Below, piece after piece: positions 43,947 to 53,582 of a stretch of DNA of 64,000 nucleotides (position 1 is the stretch's first letter; each line of letters begins with the position of its first letter). The stretch lies in NCBI GenBank assembly GCA_021779835.1, contig JAJXZX010000005.1, forward strand, positions 92,645 to 156,644, given 5' to 3'. Under the pieces are notes generated by a model. That model saw only the letters and a list, made by a program, of their open reading frames with translations, ran no database searches and had not been told where the DNA came from. This DNA is from Pseudomonadota bacterium (GTDB taxonomy: Bacteria; Pseudomonadota; Alphaproteobacteria; Rhodobacterales; Rhodobacteraceae). The position numbers and the translations under genes are program-made.

Positions 43947-45181
43947 GACTTGGTCACTCCGCTGGCCGGAAGGGGATTGCTGTCGCTCTCAGCCTGCCCG
44001 GATTTTCCCGGCCCCTTGCTGCCCGATACCGTCACCTTGGCACCGTTGATCAAAGTGCCCTGCCCTTCCACGATGACCTGCTCACCGGCTTTCAGCCCAT
44101 CGCTCAGACCGGCGACATCGCCCACCCGCAAAGCAACCGTCACTTTGCGCAACTCAACCGAATTATTCGCCGCCAGCACAAAGACGGTAGAGCCATTGGC
44201 ATGCGGCGCAACTGCAACACCCGGCACCAGCACCAACTGCGGCGTCGTGCCCGCCTGCAACGTCACGTTGACCGTCTGGCCGGGCCACAGCGCCTCGTCC
44301 TCATTCGCCAAAGCCGCGCGCAACTGAACGGTGGCAGAGCTTGCATCAATCGCGTTGTCGATGAACATCACCGGCCCTTTGATCGTCGGCGCTGTGCTGC
44401 CGTCCTTCAGAACCGGCACCACAGTCGCGTCCAACTCCTTGCCCGCCATCGCCTTGCGGATCAACGCAAGGTCCGTCTCGGGCAGGTTGAACGCCGCAAG
44501 CACCGGTTTCATCTGGGTAATCCGCACCAGCGCCGCACCGGGCGAGACAAAGGCACCCGCCGACAGCCCAACCGCGCCAAGCCGCCCGTCAAACGGCGCT
44601 TTGATCTCGGTCTGCGTCAATTGCACCGTATCCGCCGCCTGCGCCGCCTGATCGACGGCCAGCGTCCCTTGCGCCACCCGCAGCGCCGCCAACGCGTCGT
44701 CGCCCGATTGCACCGTGCCGGCCCCGGTCGCGACCAGCCGCTGCGCCCGATCATAGGTCGCCTTCGCGTCCACCACCGTCGCCTGATCCTTGTTCGCCTG
44801 CGCCGCGTCCTTGGCAAGCTGCGCCTTGATCGTGCTTTGATCCAACCGGATCAGTACATCGCCCTTGCTGACCTCGGCGCCATCCTTGGCCACCACTTCG
44901 GCAATCGTGCCTGCGATCTGGCTGGACAAGGTGGTAGAGCTTACCGGAACGATGCTGCCAATCGTATTGCGCAAGATCGGCAAGGTGCCACTCGCCGCTG
45001 TGGCAACCGTCACGGCCGTCGGCGGCGCTAAGCGACCCGGCTTGGCGGCCTGCGCCGTCTTGTCGGTCGCTGGCGCCATGTAGGCCTGTGCCCAACCCGG
45101 CGCATAAGGCGCGATTTGTCGCCTGAAAAAGAAACCAACCGCCACAACCGCAACAAGCAGAAATACGCCAAACTGTCTCAT
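43943..45181 (-). CDS. Periplasmic adaptor of RND pump (MdtA-like)
   Basis: A 412-residue membrane fusion protein. The ATG at 45181 has GGGAG eight bases upstream and is preferred to a TTG one codon earlier. An N-terminal anchor helix (FGVFLLVAVVAVGFFF) precedes a lipoyl half with TIAEVVAKDGAEVSKGDVLIRLD, an Ala/Gln-rich coiled-coil hairpin (about 120-190), IKAPFDGRLGAVGLSAGAFV, and the beta-barrel with ALWPGQTVNVTL. It is the first gene of the pair and overlaps the RND permease gene by four bases. Confidence 0.93.
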   Translation of the reverse strand: MRQFGVFLLVAVVAVGFFFRRQIAPYAPGWAQAYMAPATDKTAQAAKPGRLAPPTAVTVATAASGTLPILRNTIGSIVPVSSTTLSSQIAGTIAEVVAKDGAEVSKGDVLIRLDQSTIKAQLAKDAAQANKDQATVVDAKATYDRAQRLVATGAGTVQSGDDALAALRVAQGTLAVDQAAQAADTVQLTQTEIKAPFDGRLGAVGLSAGAFVSPGAALVRITQMKPVLAAFNLPETDLALIRKAMAGKELDATVVPVLKDGSTAPTIKGPVMFIDNAIDASSATVQLRAALANEDEALWPGQTVNVTLQAGTTPQLVLVPGVAVAPHANGSTVFVLAANNSVELRKVTVALRVGDVAGLSDGLKAGEQVIVEGQGTLINGAKVTVSGSKGPGKSGQAESDSNPLPASGVTKS

Positions 45182-45424
45182 CAACGGGGCTCCCGATTTC
45201 GGCGCAAACTACGGCTGGCGCAGGGCGAAGAATACATGCATTTTAAAGGATCATCTATTCGTGATGTTAGACTTGTCCAAGCTACATATCTGGCACCCAC
45301 CGCGAAAAACCGCTATGCGAGGGCACCACTTGATCGGTAAACGCAGCCCGCTTCCGTTTCCGTCGCCCGCCTCGACAAGTTTTCCCGCCAGTCACCAAAA
45401 TCACCTCTAAAGCGACGAGCCTCC

Positions 45425-46843
45425 GTGACCCTTTTGTCCACCCGCACCCTGATACGCGCCCGCATTCTGCCGCTGATCGTCGCCACGGCGCTGTTCATGG
45501 AGAACTTGGACTCCACGGTGATCGCGACCTCGCTGCCGCGCATCGCCGCCGATCTTGGCACCAGCCCGATCCACCTCAAGCTGGCGCTGACCTCCTACCT
45601 GCTGGCGCTTGCCATTTTCATCCCGGCCTCGGGCTGGGCCTCGGACCGCTTTGGCGCGCGCACCGTATTCCGCCTTGCCATCCTGACCTTCGCCGCAGGC
45701 TCGATTTCCTGCGGAGCCTCCAACACGCTGGGCTGGCTGATCCTCAGCCGCGTTCTGCAAGGCATCGGCGGCTCGATGATGGTCCCGGTCGGCCGCCTGA
45801 TCGTGCTGCGCACCACGCCCAAGGCCGGGCTGGTGGCGGCGCTGGCCTGGCTCACGGTTCCCGCCCTTGTCGGGCCGGTGATGGGCCCACCGCTCGGCGG
45901 CTTCATCACCACCTATTTCGACTGGCGCTGGATCTTCTGGATCAACATCCCGATCGCGGTGCTGGGCCTGATCCTCGCCACCATCTACATCCCGAAAATC
46001 GCCCCCGACGCCGTGCGCGCCTTCGATCTTCTCGGCTTTCTGCTGGTCGGCCCGGGCCTTGCTGCTTTCCTGACCGGCGTCACGATGGCGGGCCTCGGCA
46101 TGGCCTCCGCCCCGGTGATGAGTGGCCTGATCTTCGGCGGCATGGCGCTGGTGATCGCCTACGTCTTTCACGCGCTGCGGGTAGAGGCCCCCCTCGTCGA
46201 TTTGCGCCTGCTGCACTGGCCGACCTTCCGCATCGCGGCGGCCGGCGGCATGTTCTTCCGCGTCGGAGGCGGCGCCACCCCGTTCCTGCTGCCGCTGCTC
46301 TTCCAACTCGGCTTCGGCCTCACGCCCTTCCAATCCGGCATGATGACCTTCGCCTCGGGCATCGGCGCGATCACGATGAAATTCCTCGCCCAGCCCTTGC
46401 TGATGCGTTTCGGCTTCCGTCGCATCCTGATCTGGAACGCCCTGATCTCCTGCGTCTTCGTGGCGCTTCCCGCCACCTTCACCGCCTCGACGCCCTATCT
46501 GGTGATGGTGGTCACGCTGTTCTTGGGCGGCACCTGCCGCTCGCTACAATTCACCTCGATCAACGCGATGGCCTACGCCGACGTCCCGGCAGAGCGTTTG
46601 TCCTCGGCCACCTCGTTCAACGCGGTGCTGCAACAACTTTCCAGCTCGATCGGCATCACCATCGCCGCCTTCGGCCTGCAATCGGTGCAAGACTACACCG
46701 GCCTGCAACAGATCGTCTCCGCCACCTTCCCACCAGTGTTTATCCTGATGGCGACGGTCTCGCTGATCTCGACCTTCTGGTGGTTCAAACTCACCCCAGA
46801 CTCCGGCGGCTCGCTGCTGGAACGCGCGCCCGCCAAGGGCTGA
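45425..46843 (+). CDS. MFS exporter, DHA2 (14-helix) drug:H+ type
   Basis: A 472-residue membrane protein. Motif A variant GWASDRFGARTVFRLAI between helices 2 and 3, MENLDSTVIATSLPRIAADLG in helix 1 (the DHA2 D1 motif), and PPLGGFITTYFDWRWIFWINIP (motif C region) point to the EmrB/QacA side of the MFS. It starts at a GTG with a GAGC-type weak ribosome site. It is divergent from the MFP-RND operon, 243 bases away, and a dispersed repeat copy follows its stop. Confidence 0.9.
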   Translation: MTLLSTRTLIRARILPLIVATALFMENLDSTVIATSLPRIAADLGTSPIHLKLALTSYLLALAIFIPASGWASDRFGARTVFRLAILTFAAGSISCGASNTLGWLILSRVLQGIGGSMMVPVGRLIVLRTTPKAGLVAALAWLTVPALVGPVMGPPLGGFITTYFDWRWIFWINIPIAVLGLILATIYIPKIAPDAVRAFDLLGFLLVGPGLAAFLTGVTMAGLGMASAPVMSGLIFGGMALVIAYVFHALRVEAPLVDLRLLHWPTFRIAAAGGMFFRVGGGATPFLLPLLFQLGFGLTPFQSGMMTFASGIGAITMKFLAQPLLMRFGFRRILIWNALISCVFVALPATFTASTPYLVMVVTLFLGGTCRSLQFTSINAMAYADVPAERLSSATSFNAVLQQLSSSIGITIAAFGLQSVQDYTGLQQIVSATFPPVFILMATVSLISTFWWFKLTPDSGGSLLERAPAKG

Positions 46844-46860
46844 CGCCCCCGCGCTTACAA

Positions 46861-46895
46861 ATTGCTTTGGTCCAAATATCCCCGCCGGAGGCTCC
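46861..46895 (+). repeat. Dispersed intergenic repeat, copy C
   Basis: ATTGCTTTGGTCCAAATATC followed by CCCGCCGGAGGCTCC, identical over about 35 bases to the copy at 7975. It lies between the stops of the convergent MFS and RND genes. Confidence 0.85.
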
Positions 46896-46913
46896 CCCGG
46901 CAGGGCCTGGCGC

Positions 46914-49900
46914 CTACATCGCGTCGTAGGGCTTGACGGCGTCCACCGTATCAGCAGGCGCCACCGCCGCTTTCTGCCAGAACCAGCGCCGCTTCTTGGC
47001 GGTGTCGTCCCGCGTCACGATCATCAACAGCGACGGCGTCACCACCAGCGTCAAGACCGTGGCAAAGGCCAGCCCGAACACGATCGCCGACGACAGCGAG
47101 ATCCACCATTGCGTCGAGGGCGCGCCATAGGTCGTCTCATGCGTCAGGATTTCAAGGTTGAGGCCAAAGGCAATCGGCAGCACGCCCAAAATCGCCGTCG
47201 TCGCGGTCAGCACCACCGGCCGCGCCCGCTCGTGGCAGGTCTCAAGGATTGCCTCGACCTTGCCCATCCCCTCATGGCGCAGCGTGTCAAAGGTGTCGAT
47301 CAACACGATGTTGTTGTTCACCACCACCCCCGCCAGCGCGATAATCCCGATCCCGGTCATCACCACGCCAAACGGCTGCCCCATGATCAGCAGCCCCAGA
47401 AATACCCCGATGGTTGACATGATCACCGCCGACAGCACCAGCCCGACCGAGATGAACTTGTTGAACTGCGCCAACAGCACGCCAAAGATCAGGAACATCG
47501 CCGCGCCAAACGCCTTGCCCAAGAACGCCTGCGCGTCCTTCTGGTCCTGATCCGACCCCGCCAGCTTCCAGCGGATGCCCAGCTTCTCCAGCCCCGCCTT
47601 CGCCATCTCGGCGCTCACCGCCGCCTGCACATTGGCCACCTGCACGCCTTCACGCACGTTGGCCTGCACCGTCACCGTGCGCTGGCCATCAATCCGTGTC
47701 AGCGTGCCCGTCGTCCGCGCCGCTACCCGCGTCACGAAGTTTGAGATCGGAACCGAGCCGTTCGCCGTCGGCACCCGCAACTGGTCCAACTCGGAAATCG
47801 TGCGGTCCTGCGCCGGCAGACGCAGCCGGATATCCACCGCATCGTCCGCCCCCGGCGGGCGATAATCGGTCAGCTTCAGCCCATCCGTCACTAACTGCAC
47901 CATTGCGCCCAGCGCCACCGGCGACACACCCGCCTTCGCCGCCGCCGCGCGGTCCACGTTCAACTGCCAATCAATCCCCGGCGGCGGCAAGCCGTCGTCA
48001 ATATCAACAATGTCCTTGTTCTTCGCCAACTCCGCCGCGACCTTCTTGGCCACCGCGTTCAGCCCGGTTGGGTCGGCCGCCGACAGTTGCACCTGAATGT
48101 CCTTGCCGGTGGGCGGGCCTGACTTCGGCACCGACACCTCGATATTCGCGCCCGGAATCCCCACCATCGCCTTGCGCAGATCGGCAAGGATCGTGTTGGC
48201 GCTTGGCCGGTTACGCCAGTCAACGAACTCGTATTGGATCACCCCGATCACATCAGGCGCCACATCGTTGCCCTGCCCGCTCGCCTTGCCCGACCGTGTG
48301 TAAACCGTCTTGATACCGGGCCAGCCCAGCATCCGCACTTCGGCCTGATGCACGATGGCGTCCTGTTCCTGCACCGACAGGTTGCCGCGCGCATGGACAT
48401 ACAGCAGGCCGTAGTCCGGCTCGACATTGGGGAAGAACTCCACCCCCTTGCCGAACTTGCCATAGGCCACCGGCACCGCCACCAACAACATCAGCGCCAG
48501 CATCACCACCGTCCACGGATGCCGGATCGCACGGGCAACAAAGCGCATGTAAAGGCTCTTGCCGTCCTTCGGAATCTCGCGCACCGGCCGCGCGATAATT
48601 GCCCCCAACGTCGGCGCAAAGATCAGCGCATAGGCCATCGAGGCGCTCAGCGTCGCGATCAGCGTGATCGGCATATACATCATGAACGAGCCGACAATCC
48701 CCGGCCAGAACAGCAACGGAGAGAACGCCGCCACCCGCGTCAGCGTCGCGGCAATCACCGGCCCCGCCATACGGTGCGACGCCATCGCAAACGCCTCGCG
48801 CTTGTCCATGCCCTCGCTCATGCGCCGCTCGGCAAACTCGGTGACGATAATCGCATCGTCCACCAGCATCCCCACCGCAAGGATCAGGCTGAACAGCACC
48901 ACGATATTCACCGTCAGCCCCGCCAGCGACAGCCCCAATATCCCGATCAGGAACGAGGCCGGAATAGCCAGGCCAATCAGGATCGAGGCGCGCCCTGACA
49001 GCGCGAACAGGATCACGATGAACACCAAGATCACCGCCGTCAGAACCGAGTTTTGCAGGTCAGACAGCAACTGCCGGATGTTGATGGATTTGTCCTGCGA
49101 AAAGGTGATGATCGTGCCCTTGGGCAACAAAGCCTGCGCGCCCAGCGTCAGCTTTTTCACCGCATCGACCGTCTCGATCAGGTTCGCCCCGGTGCGCTTC
49201 GATACCTCAATCGCAATCGCGGGCTTGCCGTTCAGCCGCGTGATCGTCACCGGGTCTTTCTGCGTCGCCCGGATCGTCGCCAGGTCGCGCGCCCGCACCA
49301 CCGCATTGCCATTGGCGATAATCGGCAGGTTCGCCACATCCTCCGGCGTCTCGATCAGCGCCGGAACCTTGATGTTGTAACTACCCTGCGCCCCCGACAT
49401 CGCGCCCGCCGCGATCAACTGGTTGTTCGCCGTCATCCCCGCGATCAGCGTATCGGGCCGCAAGCCGTAAGACGCCAGCTTCTCCGGGTCGACCGTCACA
49501 TCCACCACATCGTCCCGCACGCCTTGCAGGGTTGCGTTCAGCACGCCCTGCACATCCGCGATCTGGTCGCGCAACGCCCGCGCCGCTGCGGTCAGCGTGC
49601 GCTCTGGCACATCGCCCGACAGCGTCACCACCAGCACCGGGAACTCCGAGATATTGACCTCGGTCACCGTCGGCTGCGAGGTCATGCCGGTCGGCAGGTT
49701 CGGCTGCGCATCCGACACCTTGGACCGCACATCCTCCAGCGCCTTGCGCAGATCCGCGCCCGCCTGAAACTCGATCAGCACGGACCCGCCGCCCTCATAG
49801 GCCGTCGAGGTGATCTTCTTGATGTTGGCAATCGTCTTGACCTGCGTCTCCATCGGACGCAGCAACAGCCGCTCGCTGTCCTCGGGCGAGATGCCGTTAT

Positions 49901-50051
49901 AGACCATGCTGACATACATGATCGGGATCGGAACATCCGGCTCTGCTTCCTTCGGGATGCTGATATAGGCCATCGTGCCCGCCAGCATCAGGAACAACAG
50001 AACCGAAATCGTCAGCCGCGCATTGCGGATCGCAAGCTCGACCAGCTTCAT
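46914..50051 (-). CDS. RND efflux permease, second system
   Basis: A 1045-residue RND pump, only distantly like the one at 40881. MKLVELAIRNARLTISVLLFL at the start, then AVGMLVDDAIIVTEFAERRM with the helix-4 Asp pair, and GIGIIALAGVVVNNNIVLIDTFD in the second half. Two periplasmic loops of about 300 residues are present. The VxNxxVLIDT pattern suggests an organic-substrate pump of the MexF/unclassified HAE group rather than a metal (CzcA) pump. It overlaps its adaptor gene by four bases. Confidence 0.93.
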   Translation of the reverse strand: MKLVELAIRNARLTISVLLFLMLAGTMAYISIPKEAEPDVPIPIMYVSMVYNGISPEDSERLLLRPMETQVKTIANIKKITSTAYEGGGSVLIEFQAGADLRKALEDVRSKVSDAQPNLPTGMTSQPTVTEVNISEFPVLVVTLSGDVPERTLTAAARALRDQIADVQGVLNATLQGVRDDVVDVTVDPEKLASYGLRPDTLIAGMTANNQLIAAGAMSGAQGSYNIKVPALIETPEDVANLPIIANGNAVVRARDLATIRATQKDPVTITRLNGKPAIAIEVSKRTGANLIETVDAVKKLTLGAQALLPKGTIITFSQDKSINIRQLLSDLQNSVLTAVILVFIVILFALSGRASILIGLAIPASFLIGILGLSLAGLTVNIVVLFSLILAVGMLVDDAIIVTEFAERRMSEGMDKREAFAMASHRMAGPVIAATLTRVAAFSPLLFWPGIVGSFMMYMPITLIATLSASMAYALIFAPTLGAIIARPVREIPKDGKSLYMRFVARAIRHPWTVVMLALMLLVAVPVAYGKFGKGVEFFPNVEPDYGLLYVHARGNLSVQEQDAIVHQAEVRMLGWPGIKTVYTRSGKASGQGNDVAPDVIGVIQYEFVDWRNRPSANTILADLRKAMVGIPGANIEVSVPKSGPPTGKDIQVQLSAADPTGLNAVAKKVAAELAKNKDIVDIDDGLPPPGIDWQLNVDRAAAAKAGVSPVALGAMVQLVTDGLKLTDYRPPGADDAVDIRLRLPAQDRTISELDQLRVPTANGSVPISNFVTRVAARTTGTLTRIDGQRTVTVQANVREGVQVANVQAAVSAEMAKAGLEKLGIRWKLAGSDQDQKDAQAFLGKAFGAAMFLIFGVLLAQFNKFISVGLVLSAVIMSTIGVFLGLLIMGQPFGVVMTGIGIIALAGVVVNNNIVLIDTFDTLRHEGMGKVEAILETCHERARPVVLTATTAILGVLPIAFGLNLEILTHETTYGAPSTQWWISLSSAIVFGLAFATVLTLVVTPSLLMIVTRDDTAKKRRWFWQKAAVAPADTVDAVKPYDAM

Positions 50052-51178
50052 GGATTGGTCCCGACCGTTTCCGCGGGTGCAACCGGCGGCGCCACCACAT
50101 CGACCTTCTGGCCGTCCTTCACCAGATCCTGCCCGGCCACGACAATGCGCACGCCCTCCGGCACGCCCGCCACCACCAGCCCCGCAGGCGTATCATCCAC
50201 CAGCGTCACCGCAGCGAAATGCGTCACGTTCTGGTCGTCCACCGTGCGCAGGCCCAAATCGCCCGCCTCTGACAAGGTGATGACCGAGCGCGGCACCGTG
50301 ATTGCGCGCACTGGCGGCGCGTATAGCGTGATCTGCGCCGTCATCCCCACCGGGATCTTGCCGCCCGCATTGGCCAGCGCCACCTCCACCGGATAGGTCC
50401 GCGTCACCTTGCTGGCGACCTTCGAGACATACCGCACCGTGCCATCCATCGAGGTGCCATCAACCAGATCGACATGCGCCTTTGCCCCCATCGCAAGGTC
50501 GCTTACATCCAACTCGCCCACCTCGGCGCGCACCACGATCGGGTCAATCGAAATCAGCGTCGCCACCGGCATCCCCGGCGTCGCCCACTGCCCCTTTTGC
50601 ACCGCAACATCATCGACGATCCCTGCAAACGGCGCACGCAGCGTCAGCTTGTCCAGCTCTGCCGCGGCCTGCGCCACCGCCGCCTCTGCCGCAGCCTTTG
50701 CCGACTTCGCGCCGATCATCGTCAGTTCCGCCAGATTGCCCGAGGCTTGCAGCTTCAGATCCACGTCCAACTCGCGGCTGCGCTGGTCCAGCAGCATCTT
50801 CGCGTTATCGACGGCGGCCTGCAACTCCGGCCCCTCCAGCGTCACCAGCGCATCGCCCGCCGCCACGCGCTGCCCTTTGACCACGTTCAGCCCCGCGATG
50901 ATCCCCGACGCGCGCGAGGCCAGCACCACCGATTTGTCGGCATCCGTCTCGCCAGAGATGCGGATCACCCGCGCATGATCGGCAAACACCGGCACCATCG
51001 CCGCCACCGTGGTCAACGAGGCATCCGCCTTGGGCGCCGCCTCCGCCTTGGGTGCCGGTTGCGCCGCCTGCACCTGATCGCTGCCAACCGAGGACATCTT
51101 GCCCGTCAACACCCACAGCGCCGCAAGGATCAGCACCACAAACGCGGCAATCCGGTGAAAGGGCATATGTCGACTCAT
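50048..51178 (-). CDS. Periplasmic adaptor of second RND pump
   Basis: A 376-residue membrane fusion protein from the ATG at 51178, with GGAAGG upstream; the GTG seven codons earlier is less likely. A signal anchor (IAAFVVLILAALWVL), lipoyl half (GIIAGLNVVKGQRVAAGDALVTLEG), coiled-coil hairpin (about 120-185), RAPFAGIVDDVAVQKGQW and the beta-barrel (IPVGMTAQITLYAP) follow in order. It is the first gene of its pair. No regulator is adjacent on either side. Confidence 0.92.
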   Translation of the reverse strand: MSRHMPFHRIAAFVVLILAALWVLTGKMSSVGSDQVQAAQPAPKAEAAPKADASLTTVAAMVPVFADHARVIRISGETDADKSVVLASRASGIIAGLNVVKGQRVAAGDALVTLEGPELQAAVDNAKMLLDQRSRELDVDLKLQASGNLAELTMIGAKSAKAAAEAAVAQAAAELDKLTLRAPFAGIVDDVAVQKGQWATPGMPVATLISIDPIVVRAEVGELDVSDLAMGAKAHVDLVDGTSMDGTVRYVSKVASKVTRTYPVEVALANAGGKIPVGMTAQITLYAPPVRAITVPRSVITLSEAGDLGLRTVDDQNVTHFAAVTLVDDTPAGLVVAGVPEGVRIVVAGQDLVKDGQKVDVVAPPVAPAETVGTNP

Positions 51179-51382
51179 CCAGACCACCTTCCGGGCCACG
51201 CCCGCACCAAGGATTGCCCGTCAAAACGACCGCATCCCGGAAAACCGATTTTACAAAACAAACACCGGCGCTTCACACGCCCGTGATGGACTGTCCTGCG
51301 CAAAATTAGGCTTTTCGCAGCAAAATCAAGCCCGGATCACGATTTTTGTGACCCAAGGTGCGACAAAGCCACGCCGATGCGC

Positions 51383-53278
51383 CTAGTCTGCCCACTCCCA
51401 CGGCCGGGTGAATTCGCCCAGCACCTTGCGCACGGTCGCGTCATCCTCGACGCCGGTGCGCTGCAACCGCGCCACCAGCCCGCGTTTTTTGTCCTCGACC
51501 ACCGTCGCCACGCGCGCCTCAACGCCGCCCTTGGCCAGCGCCGCATCATAGACGCGTGCAAGCGCCCGCTTGCGCAGATCGGGCTTGAACACCTTGCCCA
51601 CCGCCGTCTTGGGCAGCTCTGGCATCACCTCGATATACTTCGGCACCGCCGCTCGTTCATGGATATGCCCCGCCGCAAAGGCCTGCAATTCCTCGACCGT
51701 CGCGGTCGCACCCGTCACCAACTCGACATAGGCGCAGGGCAACTCGCCCGCGAACGCATCCGGCTGCCCGATCGCGCCGACAAACGCCACCGCCGGATGA
51801 CCCGCCAAAGCCTCTTCGATCTCTGCCGGGTCAATGTTGTGGCCCCCGCGGATAATCAGATCCTTCGCCCGCCCGGTGATATACAGATAGCCATCCCCGT
51901 CGATCCGCCCCAGATCGCCGGTGCGCAGATAGAACTCGTCGGCAAACAGCCCCTTGTTCTTCACCGCCTCGGTATAGGTCCCCCCCGGCACCACGCCCGG
52001 ATTGGCGACGCAAATCTCGCCGATCTCATCGGTGCCACATTCCTTCGTCACCAACCCCGACGCATCCGAGTGCAGGATCCGCACATGCGTATAAGGCATC
52101 GGAATCCCGACCGACCCGATCTTCTTGTTGCCATCGGGCGGGTTGACCGACACCAGACAGGTGCATTCCGTCAACCCGTAGCCCTCGATGATCGTCACCC
52201 CCGTCGCCTTCTCAAAGCGGCGGTAAAGCTCCACCGGCAACGGTGCCGAGCCTGACAGCGCCAGCTTCAGCGTTGACACATCCGCATTGACCGGCCGCTG
52301 CATCAGCGCCGCAATCGCCGTCGGCACCGTGATGACAAAGGTCACACCCCAGCGCTCGATCAGCTTCCAGAAGTTGTCGAACACCCCCTCGCCGCGATAG
52401 CCCGCCGGGGTCGGAAACACCACATGCGCGCCGCTCGACAGCACCGACATCAGGATCGGATAGGCCGCAAAAACATGGAACAATGGCAACGGGCAGATCA
52501 GCACATCGCGCTCGCCAAACAGCATCCGCGCGCCGATCCAGCCGTTGTAGATCATGCCAGAGACCCGGTGCTGCGCCACCTTCGGCATCCCCGTGGTGCC
52601 GCCGGTGTGGAAATAGGCCGCAAAGCGATCAACCTCGGGGTCATCGAACGTCAACGCATCCGACCGCTGGCGCGCACATTCCCGCTTGAAATCCAGCACC
52701 CGCGCCTTGTGCGTCACCGCGTGCTTGGGCCGGATGAACGGCACGATCCACGCTTTCGGCGGCGCAAGGTAGCGGTTCAGATCCACCTCCAACACCGTCG
52801 AGACCCCTGGCGCCAGCGTCACCGCCTCGGCGACCTTCGCCGCCACGTCGGTATGCGGAAAGGCGCGCAGCGTCACCACCACCTTGGCCCCGGTCTCGCG
52901 CAGGATGGCGCCGATCTGTTCAGCGTCGAGCAACGGGTTGACCGGGTTCACAATCCCCGCCACCGCCCCCGCGATCAGGCAAACCGCGGTCTCGGTTGCG
53001 TTGGGCAAAACATAGGCCACCACATCCGACGGCCCGATGCCAAGGCTGCGAAACAGGTTCGCCGCCTGCGTCACCTGCGCCTTGAACTCGACCCAAGTCA
53101 GCGTCTCCGCCCTGTCCGTCGGCCCCGAGGTCAGTTGAAACGACACCGCATTGCGCGCCCCATGCCGCGCCGTCGTTTCAGACAGCAACCGATAGATGGT
53201 CTTCGCCACCGCGCGCGCCTCCCAAGGCGCCTCAGCCTCGATAGCATTGCGGTCCGCGACCGATGCGAATGACGTCAT
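51383..53278 (-). CDS. Acyl-CoA synthetase (AMP-forming)
   Basis: A 631-residue ANL-superfamily ligase. The ATG at 53278 sits behind GGAGGAGGCAGGAG. The phosphate-binding loop FHTGGTTGMPKVAQH, the A5 motif EGYGLTECTCLVSV, the A7 motif YLRTGDLGRIDGDGYLYITGR and the catalytic lysine region PKTAVGKVFKPDLR are present. The family charges a carboxylic acid with CoA through an acyl-AMP; chain length or aromatic substrate cannot be told. The gene stands alone on the minus strand. Confidence 0.9.
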   Translation of the reverse strand: MTSFASVADRNAIEAEAPWEARAVAKTIYRLLSETTARHGARNAVSFQLTSGPTDRAETLTWVEFKAQVTQAANLFRSLGIGPSDVVAYVLPNATETAVCLIAGAVAGIVNPVNPLLDAEQIGAILRETGAKVVVTLRAFPHTDVAAKVAEAVTLAPGVSTVLEVDLNRYLAPPKAWIVPFIRPKHAVTHKARVLDFKRECARQRSDALTFDDPEVDRFAAYFHTGGTTGMPKVAQHRVSGMIYNGWIGARMLFGERDVLICPLPLFHVFAAYPILMSVLSSGAHVVFPTPAGYRGEGVFDNFWKLIERWGVTFVITVPTAIAALMQRPVNADVSTLKLALSGSAPLPVELYRRFEKATGVTIIEGYGLTECTCLVSVNPPDGNKKIGSVGIPMPYTHVRILHSDASGLVTKECGTDEIGEICVANPGVVPGGTYTEAVKNKGLFADEFYLRTGDLGRIDGDGYLYITGRAKDLIIRGGHNIDPAEIEEALAGHPAVAFVGAIGQPDAFAGELPCAYVELVTGATATVEELQAFAAGHIHERAAVPKYIEVMPELPKTAVGKVFKPDLRKRALARVYDAALAKGGVEARVATVVEDKKRGLVARLQRTGVEDDATVRKVLGEFTRPWEWAD

Positions 53279-53582
53279 CTCCTGCCTCCTCCACCGCCCG
53301 CGCAGCCGTCGCGCGGGTCTGTCCCTCTGGGGCGAACCTCTTAGCTTTTCCGCAGCCACGCAAGCAAAAGCGCGGCATCCAACGTGACGTCACAACTCCG
53401 CACCGCCCCCGTCACGGCGCAAAACCACCCCCAGCTTCTTCTTGGCAAAAATACTCAAATTCCACCGATCCCCCGGCGCAAGGGCAGCAAAAAGGGGCAC
53501 CAAAGCGCCCCTTGCTTGCGGCGCGCGGCACCCTGTTGGCCAACCGCGCCAGCCCCGCAGGTGTAACCGCGCCGCACCTGCC
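53279..53582. other. Intergenic region with a terminator
   Basis: No protein gene was seen in these 304 bases. Besides the terminator at 53489-53513, CTTCTTGGCAAAAATACTC near 53437 is faintly like the first half of the dispersed repeat but lacks the CGCCGGAGGC half. Confidence 0.5.
53489..53513 (-). terminator. Terminator of the MsbA-like ABC gene
   Basis: On the minus strand AAGGGGC (53507-53513) pairs perfectly with GCCCCTT (53492-53498) around an eight-base loop and runs into TTTT. It starts about 70 bases after the ABC transporter stop. Confidence 0.85.

Noticed and set aside
53430..53460. Possible fifth copy of the dispersed repeat
   Set aside because: Only the TTGGCAAAAATA part is similar. 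The conserved CGCCGGAGGC half is missing, so it was not counted.
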